A DNA stretch of 64,000 nucleotides from Nocardia aurea (GTDB lineage: Bacteria > Actinomycetota > Actinomycetes > Mycobacteriales > Mycobacteriaceae). This document shows, one piece after another, positions 44,901 to 53,458 of this stretch (within the stretch, counting starts at the first letter, position 1; each line of letters starts with the position of its first letter). Both the position numbers and the translations under genes were made by a program. The stretch is from assembly GCF_003123685.1 (NCBI RefSeq), contig NZ_QCYJ01000099.1, positions 1 through 64,000 on the forward strand, given 5' to 3'. The notes below the pieces were generated by a model. The model searched no databases. It had not been told where the DNA came from and saw nothing but the letters and a program-made list of their open reading frames with translations.

Positions 44901-46568
44901 TCATCGCAGCACCCCCGACACTCCCGCGTTCGGGCCGTCGGCCCGCGTGGCGTCACCGGTGCCCGCCTCCGAGGGGCCGCGCTCGCCCGTCAGCGCCTCC
45001 AGCGCCTCGGCCAGCACGTCCCTGTCGTCGAACGGGTGCTTGACGCCGTTGATCTCCTGGCCCGACTCGTGCCCTTTACCCGCCACCAGCACCGCGTCGC
45101 CGGAGCGCGCCCAGGCCACGGCGGCGGCGATGGCCTCGGCGCGGTCGCCGATCTCGCGTACTTCGCCGCGCTCCTCGGCGGGTACCTCGAGCGCGCCGCC
45201 GCGCAGCGCCGCCCTGATGGCAGCCGGATCCTCGCTGCGCGGATTGTCGTCGGTGATGATCAGCAGATCCGCGCCGCGCGCGCCCGCCGCGCCCATGAGC
45301 GCGCGTTTGCCCGCGTCGCGGTCACCGCCCGCGCCGACGACCACCGCGAGCCTGCCGGGCGATTCGGGGGAATCGGTGAGCAGATGCGCGCGCAAGGTGG
45401 CGACGACCGATTCGACGGCGGCGGGTTTGTGCGCGTAGTCGACGACGGCGAGGAAATCCTGTCCACGTTCGATGCGCTGCATCCGGCCCGGCACGTCGAC
45501 CGTGGCGAGCGCGGGCGCGGCGATATCGGCCTCGACCCCGGCGGCGGCGCAGACCGCGACCGCGAGCAGTCCGTTGGCGACGTTGTAGCGGCCCGGCAGT
45601 CGCAGGCTCATATCGATGGAGTGCCCGGGACCGGCGGCGGTGAACCGCTGTTCGCCGCCGTCCGCCGTCACCTCGCCCGCGACGGTCCAGGTGGCGGTGG
45701 TCGCCGTGGTCGAGACCGTGACCGGGTCGGCCAGGTCGGCGGCCAGTCGCGCACCCCATTCGTCGTCGACGCAGACCACCGGAATCCGTGCGGCCACCGA
45801 CGACCGCGGATCGAACAGGCGACGTTTGGCGGCGAAGTAGTCCTCGAAATCGCGGTGGAAATCCAGGTGGTCCTGCGACAGGTTGGTGAATCCGCCCACC
45901 GCGAACCGGACACCGTCCACGCGGCCCAGTGCCAACGCGTGGCTGGAGACCTCCATGACCACCGCGTCGACGCCCTGCTCGACCATCAGCGCGAACATCG
46001 CGTGCAGCTGCGGCGCCTCGGGCGTGGTGAGCGCGCTCGGTACCCGGCGTCCGCCGATCCTGGTCTCGATGGTGCCGATCAGCGCGGTGGAGAGTCCGGC
46101 GGCGGCCAGTCCGGCCTCGACCAGGTAGGACGTGGTGGTCTTGCCGGAGGTACCGGTGATGCCGATGATGCGCAGCCGCTGCGACGGATTGCCGTACACG
46201 GTGGCGGACAATTCGCCGAGTACCGCGCGCGGTGTCTCGCGCACCAGCACCGGAACGCCGAGATCACCCGCGAGTTCGGCCCCGGGCGCATCGGTGAGGA
46301 CCGCGACGGCGCCGCGTTCGACCGCGTCACGGGCGAAACGCGCGCCGTGCGCCTGCGCGCCCGGCAGCGCGGCGAACAGGTCGCCGGGCAGAACCGCGTT
46401 CGAACGCTGCTCGATACCGGTCACCACCGTGTCCGCGGGGATCGGCCCCGACCCACGGGCGCCTGTCGACTCCAGCACGGTGGACAGCCGCGTCGACGGC
46501 GGTCCGGCGGGCCGGAGCGCGTGCGAGCTGGACTGCGCGGGCACCTTGCTCCTCTCAGAACGGGACAT
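44901..46568 (-). CDS. murE: UDP-MurNAc-L-Ala-D-Glu:meso-diaminopimelate ligase
   Basis: A 555-residue Mur ligase. ATP loop ITGTSGKTTTSYL; LNAM-type acceptor region; and ITDDNPRSEDP, where DNPR is the signature for meso-diaminopimelate instead of lysine. That fits the A1-gamma type wall of this group. The N-terminal ~35 residues before the first domain are extra. Separated from ftsI by a strong hairpin. Confidence 0.97.
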   Translation of the reverse strand: MSRSERSKVPAQSSSHALRPAGPPSTRLSTVLESTGARGSGPIPADTVVTGIEQRSNAVLPGDLFAALPGAQAHGARFARDAVERGAVAVLTDAPGAELAGDLGVPVLVRETPRAVLGELSATVYGNPSQRLRIIGITGTSGKTTTSYLVEAGLAAAGLSTALIGTIETRIGGRRVPSALTTPEAPQLHAMFALMVEQGVDAVVMEVSSHALALGRVDGVRFAVGGFTNLSQDHLDFHRDFEDYFAAKRRLFDPRSSVAARIPVVCVDDEWGARLAADLADPVTVSTTATTATWTVAGEVTADGGEQRFTAAGPGHSIDMSLRLPGRYNVANGLLAVAVCAAAGVEADIAAPALATVDVPGRMQRIERGQDFLAVVDYAHKPAAVESVVATLRAHLLTDSPESPGRLAVVVGAGGDRDAGKRALMGAAGARGADLLIITDDNPRSEDPAAIRAALRGGALEVPAEERGEVREIGDRAEAIAAAVAWARSGDAVLVAGKGHESGQEINGVKHPFDDRDVLAEALEALTGERGPSEAGTGDATRADGPNAGVSGVLR

Positions 46569-46620
46569 GGATATAAGGAACGCATCGTGGGACGACGAGT
46601 CAGGTTACCGACGTACGGTC

Positions 46621-46667
46621 ACCGGGGAACAACGCGCCTCGGTGTTGCGGCGCGGTTGTTCCCCGGT
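46621..46667 (-). terminator. Strong hairpin between ftsI and murE
   Basis: ACCGGGGAACAACGCG (46621-46636) pairs with CGCGGTTGTTCCCCGGT (46651-46667) apart from one bulged base; the loop is 14 bases. It begins 23 bases after the ftsI stop and ends 53 bases before the murE start. It can act as a terminator or as an RNA-stability boundary. Confidence 0.75.
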
Positions 46668-46689
46668 TCGTGTGCGTGGACTACTCGAA

Positions 46690-48582
46690 TCACACACCGG
46701 CCTGCAGAACGAACTGCCGGACCGGCTCCGGCGATGGCGGAATACGGTCACGCTGCAATGCCCAGGAAGCGATGCTGTGGAACAGCGGCGCGGCGGACTG
46801 ACCGCCGCTGCCGTCGGAGCTGCGCACCGGGTTGTCCAGCATCAGCCCCACCACGTAGCGCGGGTTGTCGGCGGGGGCGATACCGGCGAAGGTGATCCAG
46901 TAACTGGAGCTGGAATAGCATTTGCACTTGGGATCGATCTTCTGCGCGGTGCCGGTCTTCCCCGCGATCTGATAGCCCTCGATGGCGGCGGGCCAGCCGG
47001 TGCCGTTCTGCGCGGCGTCGGTCTTGTCGCGCTGCACCACGGCCTGGAACATGGTGCGCAGGGTGGCCGCGGTCTGCGGGCTCACCACCCGGACCCCCTC
47101 CGGTTGCGGCTCCTCGGTGCGCGCGCCGTCCGGGGCGACGGTGGCCCTGACGATCCGCGGCGGGATGCGCAGACCGTCGTTGGCGATGGCCTGGTACATA
47201 CCGGTCATCTGCAACGTCGACATCGAAAGGCCCTGTCCGATAGGCAGGTTGGCGAAGGTGCCGCCGGACCACTGGTCGCGTGCGGGCACCTGGCCCGCGG
47301 TCTCACCCGGCAGTCCGACACCGGTGCGCTGGCCGAGCCCGAAACGGTTCACCATATCGGCGTAGCGGTCCTCACCGACCCGCTGCGCGAGCATCAGCGT
47401 GCCGACGTTGGAGGATTTTCCGAAGACGCCGGTGGTCGTGTACGGCGCGGTGCCGTGTTCCCACGCGTCGCCGACGGTCACGCCCGCCATCCGGATCTCG
47501 CCGGGCACCTGCAGGATCTCGTCGGGGTTCGTGAGGCCGTATTCGATGGCCGCGGCCGCGGTGACGATCTTGTTCACGGAACCGGGTTCGAAGGGATCAC
47601 TGACCGACGGATTGTTGGTCTTCTGGGTGCCCCAGTTCTGTGGGCCGAGAGCCGGATTGAAGGTGCTGTCGTTGGCCATGGCGAGCACCTGGCCGGTCTT
47701 CGCGTCGAGCACCACCGCGGAAGCGCCCTGCGCGCCCGACATCTCGCGGGCCTGCTGCACCTGCTGCTGCACGTAGTACTGCAGATCCGAATCCAGCGTC
47801 AGCTCGACGCCGTTGCCGTTCACCGCGGGCTGTTTGTCGCGCCAGCTGCCCGGGATGACCGCGCCGTCGGAGCCGCGATCGTAGGTGACCGAACCGTCGG
47901 TGCCCGCCAGCACGGCGTCCAGCGACGATTCGAGGCCGATCAGGCCGTGGCCGTCCCAGCCGGTGGCGCCGACGATATTGGCGCCGAGCGAACCGCCCGG
48001 GTACTCCCGCAGCGACTGTGCCTCGGTGCCGACCTCGCGGAACTGCGCCCTGATATCGCCCGCGACGCGGGCGTCCACATTCCGGGCCAGGTAGACGAAT
48101 TCCTCGTCGCCGCGCAGTTTGTCGAGCACTTCGTTCACCGACGGCGCGCGCGGGCCGAGTTTGGCGTGGATCACCTCGGCGATCGCCTTCAACCGCTCAC
48201 CCGGATCGGGCGCCTTGTCACTCTTGGCACGGGCTTCCTCGAGTTCGGCGCGAACCCGGACCGGCTGGAAGGTGAGCGCTTTCGCGACGGTGGTGAAGGC
48301 CACCGCCTTGCCGTTGCGGTCGGTGATCGGACCGCGGATGGCGATCTCCGGATCCCGGGTGGTGCGCTGGCTGGCGGCCTGCTCGGAGAGCGCGGGCGCG
48401 GAAATGCTCTGGATCCACAACAATTGCAGGGCCACCACCGCGAGCGCGACCAACATCACGATCCGACCGACCCCGAGACGCAACCGCAGTGGCCGATCCG
48501 AGGCGGCCGCGGTACGCGGACGACGTCCCCCGGACGGTGTCGGCCCGCGTCGCCTGCGCGGCGCGGGCCGAGTCTGCGTCAT
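46690..48582 (-). CDS. ftsI: Septal transpeptidase FtsI (PBP3/PbpB)
   Basis: A 630-residue class B penicillin-binding protein. One membrane helix (about 40-60), dimerisation domain with RGPITDRNGKAVA, then the transpeptidase domain: SVNK (Ser of EPGSVNKIVT is the acylated residue), SSN (GKSSNVGTL) and KTGT (AGKTGTAQK). A CKC pair follows the KTG motif (DPKCKCYSSSSYW). It cross-links septal wall with FtsW. Its ATG overlaps the ftsL stop (ATGA). Confidence 0.97.
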   Translation of the reverse strand: MTQTRPAPRRRRGPTPSGGRRPRTAAASDRPLRLRLGVGRIVMLVALAVVALQLLWIQSISAPALSEQAASQRTTRDPEIAIRGPITDRNGKAVAFTTVAKALTFQPVRVRAELEEARAKSDKAPDPGERLKAIAEVIHAKLGPRAPSVNEVLDKLRGDEEFVYLARNVDARVAGDIRAQFREVGTEAQSLREYPGGSLGANIVGATGWDGHGLIGLESSLDAVLAGTDGSVTYDRGSDGAVIPGSWRDKQPAVNGNGVELTLDSDLQYYVQQQVQQAREMSGAQGASAVVLDAKTGQVLAMANDSTFNPALGPQNWGTQKTNNPSVSDPFEPGSVNKIVTAAAAIEYGLTNPDEILQVPGEIRMAGVTVGDAWEHGTAPYTTTGVFGKSSNVGTLMLAQRVGEDRYADMVNRFGLGQRTGVGLPGETAGQVPARDQWSGGTFANLPIGQGLSMSTLQMTGMYQAIANDGLRIPPRIVRATVAPDGARTEEPQPEGVRVVSPQTAATLRTMFQAVVQRDKTDAAQNGTGWPAAIEGYQIAGKTGTAQKIDPKCKCYSSSSYWITFAGIAPADNPRYVVGLMLDNPVRSSDGSGGQSAAPLFHSIASWALQRDRIPPSPEPVRQFVLQAGV

Positions 48583-49448
48583 CGAGCGCCCCCGTCCGGC
48601 GACGGCTCGTCCGGGAAGGCCTCCGTCTGGGAGGTTTCGGCCGGAACCTGCTCCGCCGGGGGTGTTTCGGCCGGCGAGGAATCCGGCTGCCTCTGCGGTT
48701 CCGCGAGCTGCGGTGTCTCCGGCGCGCCGGGAACCGGCACGACCGGTGACGGATCGTGGCCCGCCGCGAGCGGGACCGGCGACCCGGGCGGCACGACCGC
48801 CGGCTCCTGACCGACCGCGGGTGCGGCCGGTGCCGGGGTGGGCGCGGGTGTGTTGGCGCCGTAGGCGGCATTGGTCTGCGGGGCGGCGGGCTGCTGGCGC
48901 ACGGTGCTGACCGGCACCACCCGTTCGCCCTGGGCCGGCCCCGTCGAACCGTTCAACGGCGGCGCGGGCGCGCCCTGCGCCGGGGTGGGATCACCGATCA
49001 CCGTGACGGCTCCGTCCGCGCCGATGACCAGCCGGGCCGGATCCTTGGCCGGGATCATGCCGAGTTCGCGTGCGCGCGCGGCGAGTTCGGGCGCCGAATC
49101 GGCGGCCTCGACATCGCGTTGCAGTGCGGCACGTTCTTCGGCCAGGGTGCGGTTGAGTTGACGGGCGTCGCCGAGCTGGTAGCTGTCCTCGGCGGCACGG
49201 GTGGTCAGCAGCAGGGTGAGCGCGAGTCCGCAGCCGAGCATCGCGATGATCGCGGCGACGAACGGGATACGCGCGGCCATCACCGATCCGCGCCTGCGCG
49301 GCAGCGAGGGAGTATCGGACTGCTGTTCGGCCCGCGTCCTGCGCTTGGCGTAGGCACGCTGTGCCGCACCGGATTTCACTCGTTCGGCGGCTTGAACCCG
49401 CCGGGCGACCCGACCCGGCGCGGGCACGGCGCGTGTCCGAATGCTCAT
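48579..49448 (-). CDS. ftsL: FtsL-like division protein
   Basis: A 289-residue bitopic protein at the ftsL position between rsmH and ftsI (Rv2164c equivalent). Basic cytoplasmic tail (1-60), one membrane helix (about 63-85), a short coiled coil (QLGDARQLNRTLAEERAALQRDVEAADSAPELAARARELGM), then an unusually long Pro/Ala/Gln-rich extracellular tail (~150 residues). ATG at 49448 follows GAGGGG; the upstream frame is unsupported. Forms the FtsQLB complex. Confidence 0.85.
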   Translation of the reverse strand: MSIRTRAVPAPGRVARRVQAAERVKSGAAQRAYAKRRTRAEQQSDTPSLPRRRGSVMAARIPFVAAIIAMLGCGLALTLLLTTRAAEDSYQLGDARQLNRTLAEERAALQRDVEAADSAPELAARARELGMIPAKDPARLVIGADGAVTVIGDPTPAQGAPAPPLNGSTGPAQGERVVPVSTVRQQPAAPQTNAAYGANTPAPTPAPAAPAVGQEPAVVPPGSPVPLAAGHDPSPVVPVPGAPETPQLAEPQRQPDSSPAETPPAEQVPAETSQTEAFPDEPSPDGGAR

Positions 49449-49500
49449 GCTGTCCCCTCCACTAGTCCGCGGGACCCGCGGGTCGAGCATCCCGAGTCCG

Positions 49501-50475
49501 TCACGCCGCCGCCTGGATTCGTTCGGCGGCGCGCATACGGACCGGGGCCGACCTCGGGTTCTCCTCGATTTCCTGCTCGGTGGCCTTCTCCGCGCCACGG
49601 GTAAGCATCCGGAATTCCGGTCCCATGCCGGGCAGTTCGACCGGCAGATCCACCGGCGTCCTCGACATGATCCGCGGCGCCAGTTCGTGTTTGACGACGC
49701 GGTCCTCCAGCGACTGGTAGGACATGATCACGATGCGACCGCCGACCCGCAGCGAAGCCAATGCCGGGGGCAGTGCGGCGCGCAACGAATCGAGCTCGCC
49801 GTTGACCTCGACCCGCAACGCCTGGAAGGTGCGTTTGGCCGGATGACCACCGGTGCGTCGCGCCGCCGCCGGTATGGCGGCGTAGAGCAGTTCGACGAGT
49901 TCGGCGCTCGTGGTGAAGGGGCGTTGCTGACGACGCCGGAGCACCTCGCTGGCGATCTTGCCCGCGAAGCGTTCCTCGCCATAGGTTTTGAGCACCCGCG
50001 CGAGGTCGCCGTGGCTGTAGGTATTGAGCACGTCGGCCGCGGTGATACCCGTGGTGGGATCCATCCGCATATCCAGCGGCGCGTCGACGGAATAGGCGAA
50101 CCCGCGGTCCGCCTCGTCCAATTGCATCGAGGAGACTCCGAGATCCATCAGGATCCCGCTCACCGAGCCGACCGGATCGAGTCCGGCCTGTTTCACCGCG
50201 TCGGCGATCCCGTCGTAACGGGTGTGCACCAGGGTGATTCGATCTTCGAAGGGCCGCAATCGGTCTTCTGCCAGACCGAGCGCCGTGGTGTCGCGGTCGA
50301 GACCGACCAGGCGCAGTTGCGGATAGGTACGCAGGAAATATTCGGCATGCCCGCCCAATCCGAGGGTGGCATCGATGTAGACGGCACCTGGTTCGGCCAA
50401 CGCGGGCCCGAGTAGCTCGTCGGCTCTGTGCAGGAGCACCGGCACATGGCGGGGACCGGGCTGTGCACGATTCAC
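49501..50475 (-). CDS. rsmH: 16S rRNA m4C1402 methyltransferase
   Basis: A 324-residue SAM-dependent methyltransferase (MraW). HVPVLLHRADELLGP, YIDATLGLGGHAEYFL (SAM-binding glycine loop) and GVSSMQLDEADRGFAYSVDAPLDMRMD are signatures; N4-methylates C1402 of 16S rRNA. GTG at 50475 follows GGGAGG by 5 bases; a GTG at 50514 is an alternative start. Second gene of the dcw cluster. The 186-base gap to mraZ holds no gene. Confidence 0.95.
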   Translation of the reverse strand: MNRAQPGPRHVPVLLHRADELLGPALAEPGAVYIDATLGLGGHAEYFLRTYPQLRLVGLDRDTTALGLAEDRLRPFEDRITLVHTRYDGIADAVKQAGLDPVGSVSGILMDLGVSSMQLDEADRGFAYSVDAPLDMRMDPTTGITAADVLNTYSHGDLARVLKTYGEERFAGKIASEVLRRRQQRPFTTSAELVELLYAAIPAAARRTGGHPAKRTFQALRVEVNGELDSLRAALPPALASLRVGGRIVIMSYQSLEDRVVKHELAPRIMSRTPVDLPVELPGMGPEFRMLTRGAEKATEQEIEENPRSAPVRMRAAERIQAAA

Positions 50476-50661
50476 CTCGACCTCCCGGATCCTGCCTCGC
50501 GTCGTCGCTTGCACGGGTCGCCTTGTTCCACAGTGTTTTCGCCGGCTGCGCTGAGAAAACGAATGCCGCGGGGTCTCTGACCGAATTCGACACCTGGCGT
50601 CGGGGAAGTACGTCAGGGTTCGCCTCCGGGCAGAGGCCGCGTGGCACTCGTTCCGTTCGGG

Positions 50662-51093
50662 CTAGAAGATTCCGCCCAGCGACTCGTCTCTCGCTTCCGC
50701 GTAATCCTCCTCGTGCTCGGCGAGGTAGGACTCCCACGCCTGCTTATCCCATATCTCCAGGAAGTCGACCGAGCCGATCACCACGCAATCCCGATCGAGA
50801 TTCGCGTAGCGGCGATGTTCGGCGGACAACACGATCCGGCCCTGGCCGTCGAGACGTTGTTCGTCTGTACCGGCGGCGAGTGCCCGGACGAACGCGCGCG
50901 CCCGCGGATTGCTTCGAGACGCCGCCGCGGCTCGACGAGCGAGCGCGGCGAACTCTTCTTTCGGGTAGACGGCAAGGCTGTGGTCCTGCCCCTTGGTGAC
51001 CATCAACCCTCCCGCCAGATCGTCTCGAAACTTCGCGGGCAACGTGAGCCGCCCTTTGTCGTCCAGCCGGGGTGTGTAGGTACCGAGGAACAT
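50662..51093 (-). CDS. mraZ: Transcriptional regulator MraZ
   Basis: A 143-residue protein with two AbrB-like swapped-hairpin halves: MFLGTYTPRLDDKGRLTLPAKFRDDL and RLDGQGRIVLSAEHRRYANL. The DxKGR and DxQGR motifs bind DNA. MraZ forms rings and represses its own dcw operon by binding direct GTGGG repeats at the promoter; such repeats are present just upstream. First gene of the cluster. Confidence 0.96.
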   Translation of the reverse strand: MFLGTYTPRLDDKGRLTLPAKFRDDLAGGLMVTKGQDHSLAVYPKEEFAALARRAAAASRSNPRARAFVRALAAGTDEQRLDGQGRIVLSAEHRRYANLDRDCVVIGSVDFLEIWDKQAWESYLAEHEEDYAEARDESLGGIF

Positions 51094-51171
51094 CCCGATA
51101 CCTCCTGCGGATCACCCCGCGGTAGCGGGGAGCACGATCACCTCGGATGTACGACTCTCCAGTAGTGCGCG

Positions 51172-51197
51172 CTCCACATTACCCCACTTTCCCCCAC
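51172..51197 (-). promoter_or_regulatory. MraZ box, three repeats
   Basis: On the minus strand GTGGGG (51197), GTGGGG (51187) and GTGGAG (51177) recur with an exact 10-base period, 79-104 bases before the mraZ start. This is the known MraZ operator layout, so autorepression of the dcw cluster is likely. Confidence 0.85.
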
Positions 51198-51209
51198 TTT
51201 CAATCGAAA

Positions 51210-51619
51210 CAACCGGTGATCTCGCTCCCCACGTCACCGATTTCGCAGGTCATCCCAGCTATCACGCAGTGGAGAACTTTTTCCGTGTTCCACCGACACG
51301 CCTGGCACAGATGGACAATCACCCGAAAACACTCAGCAAACCTTCCGGAGGCCCCGATCGGACCCCGTGATCGATGGCTTCGATCCGCGATGGCCTTGCT
51401 ATGCACGGCTTTTGTCGCGCGCCGGGTTTGCGGAAGGCGTGCCGGACGGCGCGGACACGGACGCGGGCGGTCCGCCGAACGCGCGATCACGGCATGCGCG
51501 AGCGCCGAGGTGGGGCGAGGTGGGGCCGATGGTGGCGCGAAGTGGGGGAAGAACCGGCGGGCGCCGGTGAGCCCGGCGCGGTCGCCGTCACCGGGACGAC
51601 CTTCGGCGCGCAGGAGAAC
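51210..51619. other. Gap upstream of mraZ with a second GTGGGG array
   Basis: About 400 bases between mraZ and the DUF3040 terminator with no convincing gene. It presumably carries distal parts of the mraZ promoter. On the plus strand GTGGGG occurs at 51510, 51520 and 51542, with GTGGCG at 51532: spacing 10, 12 and 10. This resembles an MraZ box facing the other way. Confidence 0.4.
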
Positions 51620-51650
51620 GCGACGCCGCACCTGATCGGTGCGGCGTCGC
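51620..51650 (-). terminator. Hairpin after the DUF3040 gene
   Basis: GCGACGCCGCAC and GTGCGGCGTCGC are perfect 12-base arms with a 7-base loop, 44 bases past the stop. Confidence 0.85.
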
Positions 51651-51694
51651 GTTCGGTATGCGGTTGTCGGCCGAAGGGGTCGTGACGAGTCGGA

Positions 51695-52120
51695 CTATTC
51701 CTGCTCGAATCGTCTCCGGAAGCGATCTTCCATACGTTCGGAGAAACCTCCGGACTTACGCTGACGGCCGGGCCCGCCGGAGCGACCACCACCGGGTCCG
51801 CCGGACGGCGCGTCGGTGGAGCGATTGCCCTTGCCCGCGGCCTTCGAGCCGCCGACCAACAGCAGTACGCCTGCACCGAACATGACGATGAACCCGACCA
51901 AGCTGATGATCGGGAAGCCACCGGGCTTCACCGGAGCGGCGATCCCTGCGACGAGTAGAAACAGACCGAGGACGAACAAGGCCGCGGCCTGGAGTCTGCG
52001 ACGACTCGAGGTCGAACGAAGTCGTCCGCCGCGGACGGACGAGGCGAACTTCGGATCCTCAGCATAGAGCGCGCTCTCGATTTGTTCGAGCATGCGCTGC
52101 TCGTGCTCGGAGAGTGGCAC
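51695..52120 (-). CDS. DUF3040 membrane protein
   Basis: A 141-residue protein conserved upstream of mraZ in mycobacteria (Rv2169c). MPLSEHEQRMLEQIESALYAEDPKFASSVR-type N-terminus is the DUF3040 signature; two membrane helices (about 49-68 and 73-95) follow; the tail is Gly/Arg/Ser-rich and basic. GTG at 52120 follows GGGGGAGG. Function unknown; the position suggests an envelope or division link. Confidence 0.88.
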   Translation of the reverse strand: MPLSEHEQRMLEQIESALYAEDPKFASSVRGGRLRSTSSRRRLQAAALFVLGLFLLVAGIAAPVKPGGFPIISLVGFIVMFGAGVLLLVGGSKAAGKGNRSTDAPSGGPGGGRSGGPGRQRKSGGFSERMEDRFRRRFEQE

Positions 52121-52246
52121 GGTACCTCCCCCGGCACTAGGACGTGGCTGCCGCCTCCGGGTAGGCGACAAATAGCCGACCTTGGCGGCTATCTGACACC
52201 AATGATACGAGTTCGATGAAGGCCGTACCACCTACTCGCCGATAAG

Positions 52247-52687
52247 TTACGCGGTCATGCCGTTCGAGAGACCTCTCGGAGGTCGTAAACGGGACGCCGT
52301 GGCGAGCAGATCCTCCACATCGTGCAGGAATGCGCCCACCCGCGAACAGAACTCGTCGGCCGTGTGATCATCGACATCCCGGTCGAATCCCGCCTCCAGC
52401 GCGGCGCGCAGTTCCGAGCGCGCGCCGAAGTAGTCGGCCCACATGACGAACTCGGGCATCGCGCGTTGCAACAGCACCCACGCGTTGCGCGAGCGGGCCC
52501 TCGGCGCGGCGTCGGCCCCGGTGAACGCGAGCACCGCGCCCGCGCCACGCAGCGCGGCCAGGTAGGCCGAGCGGAAACGTTCGCGCGGGTCGGTCTCCCC
52601 CGCCGCCTCCATCAGCAGCCCATCGGCTTTCTTCAGTAGTTTCCCCGCCCTGCCGGGTTCTCCCGCATGTTCGATCCGACCAGACAT
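52247..52687 (-). CDS. SAV_6107-type HEPN domain protein
   Basis: A 146-residue helical protein. Segments ERFRSAYLAALRGAGAVLAF, NAWVLLQRAMPEFVMWADYF and DEFCSRVGAFLHDVEDLL fit the SAV_6107 HEPN family, actinobacterial proteins of unknown role. The canonical RxxxxH motif of RNase HEPN domains is not obvious. ATG at 52687 follows GAAGGGACG. Stands 126 bases upstream of the DUF3040 start, possibly in one transcript. Confidence 0.8.
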   Translation of the reverse strand: MSGRIEHAGEPGRAGKLLKKADGLLMEAAGETDPRERFRSAYLAALRGAGAVLAFTGADAAPRARSRNAWVLLQRAMPEFVMWADYFGARSELRAALEAGFDRDVDDHTADEFCSRVGAFLHDVEDLLATASRLRPPRGLSNGMTA

Positions 52688-52833
52688 CAGTCGTCCCTTC
52701 GCTGTCGTACACCCCGGCCGGACGGTGTTCCATGCCACCGCGCGGACCGAACAGGTATTCGAACGTTTGAATTGAGATTGAATATAGGGACACCCACCGA
52801 CAACTTTCCGCGTCCGCGCGGCCGACGAGAGCC

Positions 52834-53451
52834 ATGACAGCCGTCAAGCCCAAGCACACCCCCGCCCCCGCACCGGTCGTCGTCGACTTCTCGGTGGCCG
52901 ATCTGCGCTATCGATTGCACGACGTGCTCTCGGTCTACGTCGCGGCGATGGACTATCCGCGCGGCACCGAGAACCATCGCGCGCCCATGTGGACCGAACA
53001 CACCACCCGTGTCGGTTGGCAGGCGGTCGCGGCGCTGCTGCCCGACGATTCCGGCCACGTCGACCTACGTACCTCGCCGATCGTCGCCATCGCCTACGGA
53101 TATCGCGGCGCGCCGCACCAGTGGTGGCATCAACAGGTGCACACCGGCCTACGGCGTTCGGGCAGGCCGGAGCAGGCGACGCGTGAACTGCTCGCCGACT
53201 ACTTCGAGTTGACCGAACTCCACGTGCATCCCTCCGCGCAGGGCGCGGGCCTCGGCGCGATCCTGTTGCACCGCCTGCTCGAGAATCGACCGGAGGCGGC
53301 GGTACTCCTGTCGACGCCGGAGGTCAGCGGCGAGGACAACCGCGCCTGGCGTCTGTACCGGCGTGTCGGTTTCGACGACGTGATCAGGAATTTCGTCTTC
53401 GCCGGGGACACCCGGCCCTTCGCGATCCTGGGACGACGGCTGCCGCTGTGA
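52834..53451 (+). CDS. GNAT family acetyltransferase (Rv2170-like)
   Basis: A 205-residue GNAT protein. LTELHVHPSAQGAGLGAILLHRLLE is the acetyl-CoA pyrophosphate loop; the C-terminal NRAWRLYRRVGFDDV strand-helix is typical. It is the positional equivalent of M. tuberculosis Rv2170. ATG at 52834. The substrate is unknown. It is followed after 7 bases by the carotenoid-type oxidoreductase. Confidence 0.85.
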   Translation: MTAVKPKHTPAPAPVVVDFSVADLRYRLHDVLSVYVAAMDYPRGTENHRAPMWTEHTTRVGWQAVAALLPDDSGHVDLRTSPIVAIAYGYRGAPHQWWHQQVHTGLRRSGRPEQATRELLADYFELTELHVHPSAQGAGLGAILLHRLLENRPEAAVLLSTPEVSGEDNRAWRLYRRVGFDDVIRNFVFAGDTRPFAILGRRLPL

Positions 53452-53458
53452 GGTTCAC

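Noticed and set aside
44667..48810. Long plus-strand frames (742 and 892 codons) across murE and ftsI
   Set aside because: Shadows of the minus-strand dcw genes.
48579..49448. Regarding the FtsL-like protein as a distinct Pro-rich secreted protein
   Set aside because: Position, single helix plus short coiled coil and coupling to ftsI fit FtsL of this group; the long tail is a lineage feature.
51200..51685. Open frames on both strands between mraZ and DUF3040
   Set aside because: No ribosome site, poor coding-like composition, no family; treated as a gene-free region.
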